Positions 22,651 through 33,403 of a DNA stretch of 64,000 nt are shown in pieces. Source of the stretch: Cherax quadricarinatus (Eukaryota; Arthropoda; Malacostraca; Decapoda; Parastacidae). Where the stretch lies: contig NC_091298.1 of the NCBI RefSeq assembly GCF_038502225.1, positions 34,648,109-34,712,108 of the forward strand. Direction: 5' to 3'. A program made the translations under genes and the position numbers. The number at the start of each line of letters is the position of its first letter. The first letter of the stretch is position 1. The notes under the pieces are model-generated. The model ran no database searches and was not told the DNA's origin. It saw only the letters and a list, made by a program, of their open reading frames with translations.

Positions 22651-23967
22651 TACAGCAAGGTGATCAGAGGAGCGTCTTTCCAGCTGCCACAGGGAAACAT
22701 ACTGCGTGGATGACCTATATTGCACTGAGCATAGGACACCAAATTATGCTAATACTTCCACGAATTTTGCCAAAGATATCTTTGGCAAGATATCTTTTGA
22801 AATTTGAAGCCGATCGTATATTGCGTTCTCGAGTAATAAATGAAAATTTATTTATGTATTAACTTCCTAAAATTAATACATAAATGCATCAAATTTAGGG
22901 TTGAAAGCTGATCAGGTGAGGCATTCTCTAGATAATACATAGAAAGCAATTTGCTTAATAACTTAACAAATTTGAATTTACAAAGAATAAAGTGACAAAG
23001 TGTGTTTTAATAAGTCATATTGACTGTGAAAGACTGCAGCCACTCAGACAAGCCATTGTTCTGATTCCTGTTCTAAGTTGGTTTACTTAAAGAATAAATC
23101 TAAATTTGCACCTTCCCGAAGTAAACTTATGGGTATCACCCTGTTTATAGTAAGTGTTTTTAATAATAATTTGAAGCTCATCTGATAAGTCATTCTCCAG
23201 TTACGAGAGAAATTCCAACCATTCCATTTCTAATGCATCAACAAATTTGTCTTTACACAAACGAAATTTAACAGGTAGTGTCCTAGCTGTAAGATGCACC
23301 AGCCATTAAATACGTAAATAATGCAGCCGTCCAGAAGCAATCTGAAAATTATTTAACGTGATTTAAAGGGTATAACAATTTCTTGCTATTTTGCACATAA
23401 AATAGTAATATCTGCTACGACTCACATGAATTTCAATCTCCTTCGTCGTCAAATAATTTTATAAACGTTTGAAGTTATGCCACTGATGGTGTAGAAGTTT
23501 TCCTAGCCATTCCTGGAACCCAGGATTAGGTTCAACAGCTTATGTCAGAGAGACAATATATGTGCTAATTGTTCCTAGAATTTTGTACTGAATGCTGAAA
23601 ATTTGAAGCTGGGTGGATGTAACGTTCTATGGTTATAATGGAAATAAAATAGAAAAAGTGAAATAAAAAAAAAGTAACCTTTTAAAGGTGTCTTTCCAGG
23701 TTTACCTTTTTACGTATTATGTATTATTATATATAAAAATGATTATCTCTTATGCTAATACAATATAACTAAAGATAAACTTTTCGATATATTGACTTTC
23801 TTAAGTATGGAGAATACTGCACAAGAACAATTGTATATTGATTATCATTTGTTTTAATAATTAAAACATTCATCCTGCTGGGAGACATAAAATTTTCATG
23901 AACAATTATTCTAAATATTCTAATGTAAGAAATAGTTTGGTTCTTCGTCTGATGATGACAGTATTTT
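22651..23967. other. AT-rich unassigned sequence
   Basis: No coding region, RNA gene or element recognised. Confidence 0.5.
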
Positions 23968-24150
23968 TGGTGGTATGGGTGGTTGGGGTGATTATTGGGG
24001 ATGTAGTTGAGGATGTGCTTGGGAATGTGGTTGGGGAAGTAGTTGGGGAGGTGGTTAGGGAGGTGGTTCGGGAGGTGGTTGGGGATGTAGTTGGGGATGT
24101 GGTTGGGGAGGTGGTTGGCGATGTGGTTGGTATGGTGGTATTTACAGAGG
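23968..24150. repeat. G-rich 12-bp tandem repeat
   Basis: Repeats of TTGGGGATGTGG with variants (GGGAGGTGG, GGGAATGTGG), about 15 units. It explains the Val/Gly/Asp-rich frame 23898-24179. Runs of three or four G every 6 bases could support G-quadruplexes. Confidence 0.85.
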
Positions 24151-24591
24151 TCAGGATGGTAGGATTTACAATACGATAGAACTTTTCATCTTTTCAAAGA
24201 AGTTTATTGTATCTACTGAAATGCTGGCAGTTCAAAGTCGTTTGGCTATCCTACGCTTCCTTGTGTCAAAGCTCTTTACCTCAAACACTCAGGCACTGTA
24301 TGCCCTTCATGAGTTTAGTATTTTTTCAAGCTAAACCCATAGGGTGACTGCGAGTGTAGTCCCTAGAGTGCGAAGAGGAACTTAGTTTTACAAGAGCTCC
24401 ATCGCATTCCCTCCCATGCTAAGTGTCTCCCTGGGACGCCTAATGTGTCTGGCAGTAACGGTAAGTGCTGCAGTTGTGGCAGAAGTCTTTAACCTTTCAC
24501 TACTATTCGAACATTTATATAAAAACCAGAGGTATTAGATGTTAAAATACAAGCCTGTTGGTTGATGCTGCGCACGTGTTCCCATCATTTG
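24151..24591. other. Unassigned sequence
   Basis: Nothing recognised between the G-rich repeat and the solo LTR duplication. Confidence 0.4.
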
Positions 24592-24596
24592 TGCAG

Positions 24597-25042
24597 TGTG
24601 GCATGCAAAAGAGTACATAACCTTTATTCGGTGCATGTACACACCCTCATTGAAAAGCTATTTTCCCAACCAGCAAACCAGTATTAAAGGTCGAATGATG
24701 GGTCCCCATCGTTCAATCAGTACCAAGGTTCAGCAAATGAAAAGGTGGGTCTGGCAGTCGTGGAGGTGTTGTGGTTATCACCCACCTGTCCAACCTTGTC
24801 ATTTCCATTCTAGAGCTGGTTTAGCACGGTTGTCCATTCTGTCTCCAGGTTGTGTCTTGGCCTTTAACTAACTGTGTTGTACACATAAATTTCCATCTGT
24901 AAATAATGTGCATAAATGTAAATACTTGCTATCGCTCTTGGTGAAGGAAAATATATTTCAAAGACATTCAGCTGTGTTTGTTCTGCTTCTTGCTTCCCTT
25001 TACATCCAGGATAACAGGCTTTATTGTCCCTGGATTGTGATA
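24597..25042. mobile_element. Solo LTR, copy 1 (446 bp)
   Basis: Starts TGTGGCATGCAAAAGAG, ends CCTGGATTGTGATA, and is flanked by the 5-bp duplication TGCAG (24592-24596 and 25043-25047). A second copy with the same ends and a different 5-bp duplication lies at 54905-55337. No internal region, primer site or second LTR is present, so recombination between LTRs has removed the rest. Orientation is unresolved: TG...TA on this strand is TA...CA on the other, each one base from TG...CA. A 5-bp duplication fits several LTR superfamilies. Confidence 0.88.
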
Positions 25043-25073
25043 TGCAGAAATATAAATAATATATATATATATA

Positions 25074-28000
25074 CGCGCTTGCCGGCGTGGAGGGAGGGAG
25101 CCAGTGTGTGGTGCTCCATTCATTCTGTGTGTAAACCAAGAACCAACATGGTTTACGAGGGCCAGTTTCGGCAGACATCATCGTGAGTATCCACCGGAGA
25201 TCACAGAGTTGTGACAAACCTCTGCATTGGACCATTGCTTCTGTATCAGTGAAAGTGCAGTGTGCATGTTGGGATTTGAGAAGTAGCGGTGGTGAGGGGA
25301 TCCTGGCAGTGGAGGTGTGGAGGAGGTTTTGTTTACATCTATGACCGGCCGGGGTCGTGGGTTGGGGGAGGAAGTGGCCGCCCACGACACTGTCATTGGA
25401 TGGTGAACAGAAGAACACCTCGGTTAATAGTGTGAGCATGGTGATTAGTGTGCCAAATGGCGAGGGTTTTTTAAAAATGGAACAATAAGTGTATAATTAG
25501 CAAAAGTTAGTCAGTGATGTGCGTCTTGAGCGAACGTACAGGGCCACTCCTTCCCCCCCCATCCCTGATCATCTCCACCATCCAAGCCTAGGCCCACTGA
25601 CTTCCTGACCAAGGGTGTTGCCGTTTAGTGCCCCACCAATTACAAGTTCCGCCGCTCGTTACTCCCCAACCCTCATCCCCCATGCATCCATGCTGTCCTT
25701 CACCCGTCACCCCACAGCTGGCGCCCTCCTACCCCCACGATATCAGAAATGTCACAATTAGTCGCAGGTTCCCAGGAATCTTCACGACAGAGCAAAAGCT
25801 GTCGTTCACGAGGCATCTGCCGGATGTGCTACAGGGAATGTGCACTCAATCCCACATCTGGCAACATCCGTGCACACAATGGATGTCTAGGCTCCAGGAG
25901 AGCTCCAAATGAGAACAACCAACAGCCTCCCACAGCAGACAGGGCTGACAGCTACCGTGACTTCTCTACAGAGGACCTCAAATCTGCAATCAAATTAACA
26001 TCCACCAGGACTCTGACACACATCCCCAAAGCAGCTCGCCCTCAAGCTGCTGGCAAATTCACTGACCTTCTGAAGAAAGTCAACGATGCTCCTTCAAACA
26101 ACAGATCCTGGAACAACTTGCTGCTTTTTGGCAATGCCTGTTTGGCTGTCCCACCAAGGAGGGACAAGTCACAAGCAACACATATTATTAGGGCAATAAA
26201 TGCATTCCCAAGGGATGACAACCTCGTCCGTCTCCCCCTAGGGCGATAAACACCCGCCGGGCAAATGCCAACAACAGGACACCCGACGCCTCAAAAATCA
26301 GAGCCCAAATTAGCAAAAAAATAGAAGAGGGTAATACTATTGGAGCTCTGAGACTTATAACCAGTGAGGATACCATCGCTCCCAAGGACGTCAGCACGGC
26401 GCTAGCTCTGAAGGACAAACATCCACCCATGGCTCCCAGTACCAACATTGACCTCCCTGACATTGCAGCAGGCGAAGAACATCTAACCTTACATGATGCT
26501 GATGTGTATAAAGCTGCTATGTCATTTCCGCAGGGCTCAGCAGGAGGTTTCACCGGTTTAAGGCCTCAACACTTAAAACAAATACTCAATCCAGCACTTG
26601 GTGAGGTTTCAGAGAGGCTGCTGTCTGAACTCACCAAATTTTCCAACCTGTGCCTGGCTGGCAGTGTCCCAGAGGCCATCAGACCTCTTTTCTTTGGTGC
26701 CTCACTGAGTGCCCTCCGGAAAAAGGATGGTGGAATCAGGCCCAATGCAGTGGGTAACACCCTTCGGCGCCTAGTCGCCAAGGCTGCAGTAAGAAGGGCG
26801 AGTCAAGAGGCTGCTGCAGTGCTGAAACCAACTCAGCTCGGTTTTGGCGTTCGACAGGGCTGTGAAGCAGCTGCCCGCACAGCACGAGTATATATCAAAA
26901 ACATGTCCGATGAAAACGCCTTGGTCAAATTGGACTTTGCCAATGCTTTCAACTCAGTCAGAAGGGATGCTGTTCTCCAAGCAGTTTATAGAAACGTCCC
27001 TTCCCTTTATCCCTTCATAGAATCGTGTTATAGTGTGACTTCCAAACTATTGTGTGGGGAACATGAAATTGACTCATGTGAGGGCGTGCTACAAGGGGAC
27101 ACTCTCGCCCCCTTCTATTTTGTTTGGTCATCAAGGAAGTCACGGAAGGACTCTCCAGCGAGCTCAGTATCTGGTTCCTGGACGACGGTACCCTAGCTGG
27201 CACAACAGAATCTCTCCTAGAGGACATCAGTAAAATTAAAGACATAGGAGAAAGCCTGGGCGTTTCTTTAAACCCCGCCAAATGTGAAATAGTTTCTACC
27301 AATCAACAGATGATCCAGAATATTAGTGCCGTTTTACCAGGAGCACGAGCCATTGATCCAGCCAATAGCACTCTCCTTGGTGCTACTCTTGGGTCCAATG
27401 CCATCGATCTGATCCTAGAAAAAAAAGTCTCAGACCTCCGGACGATGGAAAGCAGGATGAAAGACATTGACACACGCGATGCCTTCTACCTACTCACCAG
27501 GTGTCTGTCAATCCCAAAACTTACCTACTTTCTGAGATGCTCCCCAGCCTTCAGCAGTCCAAAACTCAAGGAATATGACTCTCTCCTGAAGACCATGCTA
27601 GAGAGTGTATTGAATCTTTCCCTTGATGATGGACAGTGATTGCAAGCCTCACTTCCGGTCAGGCTTGGAGGGCTAGGAATATGCAGATCCTCCCAGATTG
27701 CTCTACCAGCTTTCCTATCCTCTTCCACAGCATCAAACGAGTTGATAAGACAAATTCTTCCTGATACCCTCGGTGACTCAGCAGGAATAGAAGACCCTAG
27801 CTATGCCAGTGCCATCACCGAATGGGAGACTCTTGCTGCTCCAGCACCAAACCCTAGTGCAGCACTGGCTCACAAACAGTCAAGCTGGGATGGCCCGATT
27901 GCTGAAAAGGTGCTTGCCAACATGCTCAGGGCTGCAACATCAGATAGGGAGATTGCCTGTCTCCAGGCTGTAAGCACACATCGCTCGGGAGACTTCCTCC

Positions 28001-28740
28001 AAATAGTTCCCATATCGGCAAAGGGAACGCAACTCGACCCTAAGACCCTCCGTATTGCAGAATATACGTGTATTTGCGGCAAAGTGCAAGCAGACCAATA
28101 CGGTCTACATGGTCTTAACTGTTCCAAAACCAAGGGCTGGCATGCAAGACACAATGAGGTCAACGACATCATTAAGAGAACCCTTGTTACAGCTGGATGC
28201 CCTGCTGAGAGGGAGCCCCGATCACTAGCAGCCAACAATACCCACAACCCAGCAAACCGCCCCGACGGGGTCACCATCTATCCTTGGATGAATGGCAAGC
28301 TCTTAGCATGGGACTATACCTGTGTTTCCACACTGGCTGACACCTATATCCATCATAGTGTGGGGCGACAGGGAGGAGCTGCTGACCACAGGGAGGAGTA
28401 CAAGATCAACAAGCACAGGGACATTAGCCAACAGTATCAATTTGTCCCAGTGGGATCAGAGACCTTGGGATCATGGGGAAAAAATGCCACACGTTTCCTT
28501 AAAGAATTGGGTTCCAGACTCATCGACACCACCAGGGACCCAAGGGCAGCCACTTTCATGTTCCAGCGCCTCAGCGTAGCCATCCAGAGGGGAAATGCTT
28601 GCTGCATACTTGGCTCGCGCCCAGCCTCAGAGGAGCTGGAGGAAATTCATGATCTTTGATACATTGTGCCATTGTATTCATGTTTATTTTTTTTTCTGTA
28701 AATGTATTCTGTTTATTAATAAATGTTCACATAGAATATA
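25074..28740 (+). mobile_element. R2-like non-LTR retrotransposon with restriction-like endonuclease, copy 1
   Basis: A plus-strand element with a 5' leader (about 25074-25748), one large broken reading frame (25749-28659) and a short 3' end (ATTAATAAATG...AATATAAAATATA). The layout is N-terminal zinc finger, reverse transcriptase, then C-terminal CCHC plus restriction-like endonuclease, without an apurinic endonuclease. This is the order found in R2, NeSL, R4 and Hero-type elements. Boundaries are approximate and no target duplication was found. Confidence 0.75.
25749..28659 (+). pseudogene. Reverse transcriptase with N-terminal zinc finger and C-terminal restriction-like endonuclease
   Basis: Reading frame with three lesions. 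Segment 1 (25749-26249) starts at ATG and has CRMCYRE...RAHNGC, a Cys2-His-Cys finger near residues 24-46; it ends at a frameshift near 26240. Segment 2 (about 26244-27112) has LVKLDFANAFNSV (motif A) and GVLQGDTLAPF (motif B, with the QGD typical of restriction-endonuclease clades) and ends in a second frameshift near 27112. Segment 3 (27113-27639) has FLDDGTLAG (motif C) and ends in TGA where paralogues suggest Trp. Segment 4 (27640-28659) holds CICGK...HGLNC, ARHNEVNDIIKR, EREPRSL and RPDGVTI with a following WDYT, matching the CCHC, R-H-N and PD...D pattern of the nuclease. About 14 residues before the CCHC present in copy 2 are missing here. Confidence 0.82.
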
Positions 28741-28871
28741 AAATATATAGGGGGTGGTAGGGGAAGAAAATATTCAAACAGCTCCGGGGAGAACCTTGAG
28801 TTTTCCCTGAGGTACGTTTATTGTCTTCTCTAAGGATGAGGGTCCCCATTCCAGCTATAGAGGTGGTACTT

Positions 28872-28874
<3 letters not shown>
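28741..28874. other. Short unassigned stretch
   Basis: GGGGTGGTAGGGGAAG...CCTGAGGTACG...AGAGGTGGTACTTCCC looks like a fragment of a dispersed repeat, but only one copy is in this window and I cannot classify it. Confidence 0.4.

Positions 28875-28962
<88 letters not shown>
28875..28962. repeat. (TA)n array
   Basis: About 44 TA dinucleotides separating the previous stretch from an LTR fragment. Confidence 0.95.
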
Positions 28963-28967
<5 letters not shown>

Positions 28968-29064
28968 GAAATGACAAGGGTGGACAGGTGGGTGATAACC
29001 ACAACACCTCCACGACTGCCAGACCCACTTTTTCATTTGCTGAACCTTGGTTCAGCAAATGAAA
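28963..29064 (-). mobile_element. LTR fragment ending in a fold-back
   Basis: 28963-29048 is the reverse complement of part of the solo LTR (about 24730-24815). At its right end the sequence doubles back: 29031-29046 (TTTCATTTGCTGAACC) is exactly complementary to 29049-29064 with a 2-nt turn. (TA)n arrays flank both sides. Confidence 0.82.
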
Positions 29065-29068
29065 TATA

Positions 29069-29072
<4 letters not shown>

Positions 29073-29141
<69 letters not shown>
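29073..29141. repeat. (AT)n array
   Basis: About 34 AT dinucleotides between the LTR fold-back and a 244-bp tandem repeat. Confidence 0.95.
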
Positions 29142-29144
<3 letters not shown>

Positions 29145-29837
29145 TAGAAAGGAGGAACACTGCAGTAGATGCATACAGGGAATGAGATGTAAAGCTGTAA
29201 GCCTTCTCACTGAAAGCTGGCTGCGTTGGATCAAACGTCTAGCGCAAGCTAGACGCCAAGGTATTGGTGCAGTGAGGTGAGAATTGTAAGGCACTGCTTA
29301 CCTTGTTCCAAGGTTCGTAGGGTCGAGTCTCCTTCAGCCAGAGATCAGTGTTTGTGTATATTTCGCTTGCTCTTGTGAATTCCTTGCATTGTTAAAATCT
29401 CTAGTAAGGCTGATGCATGCAGGGGATGAGATGAAAAGCTGTAAGCCTTCTCCCTGAAAGCTGGTTGCGTTGGATCGAACGTCTAGCGCAAGCTAGACGC
29501 CAAGGTATTGGTGCAGTGTGGTGAGAATTGTAAGGCATTGCGTACCTTGTTCCAAGGTTCATAGGGTCGAGTCTCCTTCAGCCAGAGATCAGTGTTTGTG
29601 TATATTTCGCCTGCTCTTGCGAATTCCTTACATTGTTAAAATCTCTAGTAAGGCTGATGCATGCAGGGGGTGAGAAGAAAAGCTGTAAGCCTTCTCCCTG
29701 AAAGCTGGCTGCCATGGATCAAACGCCAAGCGCAAGCTAGACGCCAAGGTATTGGTCCAGTGTGGAGAGAATGGTAAAGCACTGCGTACCTTGTTCCAAG
29801 GTTCGTAGGTTCGAGTCTCCTTCAGACAGAGCTCTGT

Positions 29838-29840
<3 letters not shown>
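29142..29840. repeat. 244-bp tandem repeat with tRNA-like B-box (SINE-like)
   Basis: Three units with exact 244-bp spacing: AGCTGTAAGCCTTCTC starts at 29193, 29437 and 29681. Each unit has CTTGTTCCAAGGTTCGTAGG followed by GTCGAGTCTCC (29332, 29571) or, in the third, GTTCGAGTCTCC, which fits a tRNA-type B-box, and ends CAGTGTTTGTGTATATTTCG. I recognise the segment as tRNA-derived SINE-like sequence from decapods; the A-box is uncertain. The third unit breaks off into (TA)n at 29841. Confidence 0.75.

Positions 29841-29910
<70 letters not shown>
29841..29910. repeat. (TA)n array
   Basis: Thirty-five TA dinucleotides immediately left of the inverted-terminus element copy 2. Confidence 0.95.
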
Positions 29911-29912
<2 letters not shown>

Positions 29913-30257
29913 GTCGTGCCGAATACGCAGAACTTGCGATCTTGGCTTAAATAGCAACGCTCATCTTGACATACAGGACAAGTGAAAATTTGTGCATGCA
30001 ATAATTTCGCCAAAATCATTCTGCATCTAACGAAAAAAATATATTTCACTGTGTGTGTTTAGTATTAAATTATTGTAAACAAATCTAAAATATATTTAGT
30101 TGGGTTAGGCTAAAATAAATTGTTCTTGTTATAATAAGGTTAGGAAAGTTTTCTAAGATTCTTTTGGAGCAAAATTAAAAATTTTACATTAAAATTTTGG
30201 AAAGGACTTAATTTTAAACGAGTTCTCGATAATTGACCAGTTTTACATATTCGGCAC

Positions 30258-30262
<5 letters not shown>
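29911..30262 (+). mobile_element. Small element with inverted termini, copy 2
   Basis: 352 bp, starting ATGTCGTGCCGAATA and ending TATTCGGCACGACAT, a perfect 15-bp inverted terminal pair. The interior is AT-rich and non-coding with GGTTAGGC and GGTTAGGA stretches. (TA)n lies on both sides. The termini plus a TA context suggest a TA-targeting MITE, but the target duplication cannot be told from the microsatellite. Confidence 0.8.
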
Positions 30263-30333
<71 letters not shown>

Positions 30334-30350
30334 TATATATATATACATAT
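30263..30350. repeat. (AT)n array
   Basis: AT repeats with one AG interruption at 30331, joining the MITE-like copy to the 3' end of RTE-like copy B. Confidence 0.93.
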
Positions 30351-30353
30351 ATT

Positions 30354-33347
30354 TTTTTTTATCACACTGGCCGATTCCCACCAAGGCAGGGTGGCCCGAA
30401 AAAGAAAAACTTTCACCATCATTCACTCAATCACTGTCTTGCCAGAAGGGTGCTTTACACTACAGTTTTTAAACTGCAACATTAACACCCCTCCTTCAGA
30501 TGCAGGCACTGTACTTCCCATCTCCAGGACTCAAGTCCGGCCTGCCGGTTTCCCTGAACCCCTTCATAAATGTTACTTTGCTCACAGTCCAACAGCACGT
30601 CAAGTATTAAAAACCATTTGTCTCCATTCACTCCTATCAAACACGCTCACGCATACCTGATGGAAGTCCAAGCCCCTCGCACACAAAACCTCCTTTACCC
30701 CCTCTCTCCAACCTTTCCTAGGCCGACCCCTACCCCGCCTTCCTTCCACTACAGACTGATACACTCTTGAAGTCATTCTGTTTCGCTCCATTCTCTCTAC
30801 ATGTCCGAACCACCTCAACAACCCTTCCTCAGCCCTCTGGACAACAGTTTTGGTAATCCCGCACCTCCTCCTAACTTCCAAACTACGAATTCTCTGCATT
30901 ATATTCACACCACACATTGCCCTCAGACATGACATCTCCACTGCCTCCAGCCTTCTCCTCGCTGCAACATTCATCACCCACGCTTCACACCCATATAAGA
31001 GCGTTGGTAAAACTATACTCTCATACATTCCCCTCTTTGCCTCCAAGGACAAAGTTCTTTGTCTCCACAGACTCCTAAGTGCTCCACTCACTCTTTTCCC
31101 CTCATAAATTCTATGATTCACCTCATCTTTCATAGACCCATCCGCTGACACGTCCACTCCCAAATATCTGAATACATTCACCTCCTCCATACTCTCTCCC
31201 TCCAATCTGATATTCAATCTCTCATCACCTAATCTTTTTGTTATCCTCATAACCTTACTCTTTCCTGTATTCACCTGTAATTTTCTTCTTTTGCACACCC
31301 TACCAAATTCATCCACCAATCTCTGCAACTTCTCTTCAGAATCTCCCAAGAGCACAGTGTCATCAGCAAAGAGCAACTGTGACAACTCCCACTTAGTGTG
31401 TGATTCTTTATCTTTTAACTCCACGCCTCTTGCCAAGACCCTCGCATTTACTTCTCTTACAACCCCATCTATAAATATATTAAACAACCACGGTGACATC
31501 ACACATCCTTGTCTAAGGCCTACTTTTACTGGGAAATAATTTCCCTCTTTCCTACATACTCTAACTTGAGCCTCACTATCCTCGTAAAAACTCTTTACTG
31601 CTTTCAGTAACCTACCTCCTACACCATACACTTGCAACATCTGCCACATTGCCCCCCTATCCACCCTGTCATACGCCTTTTCCAAATCCATAAATGCCAC
31701 AAAGACCTCTTTAGCCTTATCTAAATACTGTTCACTTATATGTTTCACTGTAAACACCTGGACCACACACCCATTACCTTTCCTAAAGCCTCCTTGTTCA
31801 TCTGCTATCCTATTCTCCGTCTTACTCTTAATTCTTTCAATAATAACTCTACCATGCACTTTACCAGGTATACTCAGCAGAATTATCCCCCTATAATTTT
31901 TGCACTCTCTTTTATCCCCTTTGCCTTTATACAAAGGAACTATGCATGCTCTTTGCCAATACCTAGGTACCTTACCCTCTTCCATACATTTATTAAATAA
32001 TTGCACCAACCACTCCAAAACTATATCCCCACCTGCTCTTAACATTTCTATCTTTATCCCATCAATCCCGGCTGCCTTACCCCCTTTCATTTTACCTACT
32101 GCCTCACGAACTTCCCCCACACTCACAACTGGTTCTTCCTCACTCCTACAAGATGTTATTCTTCCTTGGCCTATACACGAAATTACAGCTTCCCAATCTT
32201 CATCAACATTTAACAATTCCTCAAAATTTTCCCTCCATCTTCCCAATACCTCTAACTCTCCATTTAATAACTCTCCTCTCCCATTTTTAACTGACAAATC
32301 CATTTGTTCTCTAGGCTTTCTTAACTTGTTAATCTCACTCCAAAACTTTTTCTTATTTTCAACAAAATTTGTTGATAACATCTCACCCACTCTCTCATTT
32401 GCTCTCTTTTTACATTGCTTCACCACTCTCTTAACCTCTCTCCTTGCATCACTTCTACTTTGTAAAAACTTCTCATATGCTAACTTTTTCTCCCTTACTA
32501 CTCTCTTTACATCATCATTCCACCAATCACTCCTCTTCCCTCCCGCACCCACTTTCCTGTAACCACAAACTTCTGCTGAACACTCTAACACTACATTTTT
32601 AAACCTACCCCATACCTCTTCGACCCCATTGCCTATGCTCTCATTAGCCCATCTATCCTCCAATAGCTGTTTATATCTTACCCTAACTGCCTCCTCTTTT
32701 AGTTTATAAACCTTTACCTCTCTCTTCCCTGATGCTTTTATTCTCCTTGTATCCCATCTACCTTTTACTCTCAGTGTAGCTATAACTAGAAAGTGATCTG
32801 ATATATCTGTGGCCCCTCTATAAACATGTACATCCTGAAGTCTACCCAACAGTCTTTTATCTACCAATACATAATCCAACAAACTACTGTCATTTCGCCC
32901 TACATCATATCTTGTATACTTATTTATCCTCTTTTTCTTAAAATATGTATTACCTATAACTAAACCCCTTTCTATACAAAGTTCAATCAAAGGGCTCCCA
33001 TTATCATTTACACCTGGCACCCCAAACTTACCTACCACACCCTCTCTAAAAGTTTCTCCTACTTTAGCATTCAGGTCCCCTACCACAATTACTCTCTCAC
33101 TTGGTTCAAAGGCTCCTATACATTCACTTAACATCTACCAAAATCTCTCTCCTCTGCATTCCTCTCTTCTCCAGGTGCATACACGCTTATTATGACCCAC
33201 TTCTCGCATCCAACCTTTACTTTAATCCACATAATTCTTGAATTTACACATTCATATTCTCTTTTCTCCTTCCATAACTGATCATTCAACATTACTGCTA
33301 CCCCTTAATTTGCTCTAACTCTCTCAGATACTCCAGATTTAATCCCA
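30354..33347 (-). mobile_element. RTE-like non-LTR retrotransposon, copy B (best copy)
   Basis: Minus-strand copy with its 3' end at 30354 (TATCACACTGGCCGATTCCC on the plus strand) next to (TA)n, and a 5' truncation at 33347 (TTTAATCCCATTA) next to another (TA)n. The 3' region carries the conserved boxes GGGTGGCCCGAAAAAGAAAAA and AAGTCCGGCCTGCCGG seen in copies A, C, D and E. About 2.99 kb. It lacks the first part of the endonuclease. Confidence 0.88.
30600..33134 (-). CDS. Endonuclease-reverse transcriptase of RTE-like element, 844-codon open frame
   Basis: The longest retroelement frame in the window. It opens inside the endonuclease: VVGDLNAKVG (residues 18-26) and ATDISDHFLV (SDH near 112-114). 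The reverse transcriptase follows: KAAGIDGIKIEML (about 353-365), NYRGIILLSIPGKV, ADEQGGFRKGNGC, FMDLEKAYDRVD (motif A, about 481-492), GLRQGCVMSPWLFN (motif B) and LLFADDTVLLG (motif C, Asp-Asp at 591-592). The C-terminal part has LLYGCEAWVMNVAARRRLE, LLRWFGHVERM and GRGRPRKGW. No RNase H. The start Met is internal: upstream sequence (33135-33345) encodes VRAK...CEKWV-type endonuclease in another frame, separated by a 4-nt loss in a GA run near 33145. Otherwise unbroken, so it is a fairly recent copy. Confidence 0.88.
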   Translation of the reverse strand: MLSECIGAFEPSERVIVVGDLNAKVGETFREGVVGKFGVPGVNDNGSPLIELCIERGLVIGNTYFKKKRINKYTRYDVGRNDSSLLDYVLVDKRLLGRLQDVHVYRGATDISDHFLVIATLRVKGRWDTRRIKASGKREVKVYKLKEEAVRVRYKQLLEDRWANESIGNGVEEVWGRFKNVVLECSAEVCGYRKVGAGGKRSDWWNDDVKRVVREKKLAYEKFLQSRSDARREVKRVVKQCKKRANERVGEMLSTNFVENKKKFWSEINKLRKPREQMDLSVKNGRGELLNGELEVLGRWRENFEELLNVDEDWEAVISCIGQGRITSCRSEEEPVVSVGEVREAVGKMKGGKAAGIDGIKIEMLRAGGDIVLEWLVQLFNKCMEEGKVPRYWQRACIVPLYKGKGDKRECKNYRGIILLSIPGKVHGRVIIERIKSKTENRIADEQGGFRKGNGCVVQVFTVKHISEQYLDKAKEVFVAFMDLEKAYDRVDRGAMWQMLQVYGVGGRLLKAVKSFYEDSEAQVRVCRKEGNYFPVKVGLRQGCVMSPWLFNIFIDGVVREVNARVLARGVELKDKESHTKWELSQLLFADDTVLLGDSEEKLQRLVDEFGRVCKRRKLQVNTGKSKVMRITKRLGDERLNIRLEGESMEEVNVFRYLGVDVSADGSMKDEVNHRIYEGKRVSGALRSLWRQRTLSLEAKRGMYESIVLPTLLYGCEAWVMNVAARRRLEAVEMSCLRAMCGVNIMQRIRSLEVRRRCGITKTVVQRAEEGLLRWFGHVERMERNRMTSRVYQSVVEGRRGRGRPRKGWREGVKEVLCARGLDFHQVCVSVFDRSEWRQMVFNT

Positions 33348-33348
33348 T

Positions 33349-33349
<1 letters not shown>

Positions 33350-33401
<52 letters not shown>
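33350..33401. repeat. (TA)n array at a 5'-to-5' junction
   Basis: Separates the truncated 5' end of RTE-like copy B (minus) from the truncated 5' end of R2-like copy 2 (plus). Two unrelated retroelements meet head-to-head through this array. Confidence 0.95.
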
Positions 33402-33402
<1 letters not shown>

Positions 33403-33403
<1 letters not shown>

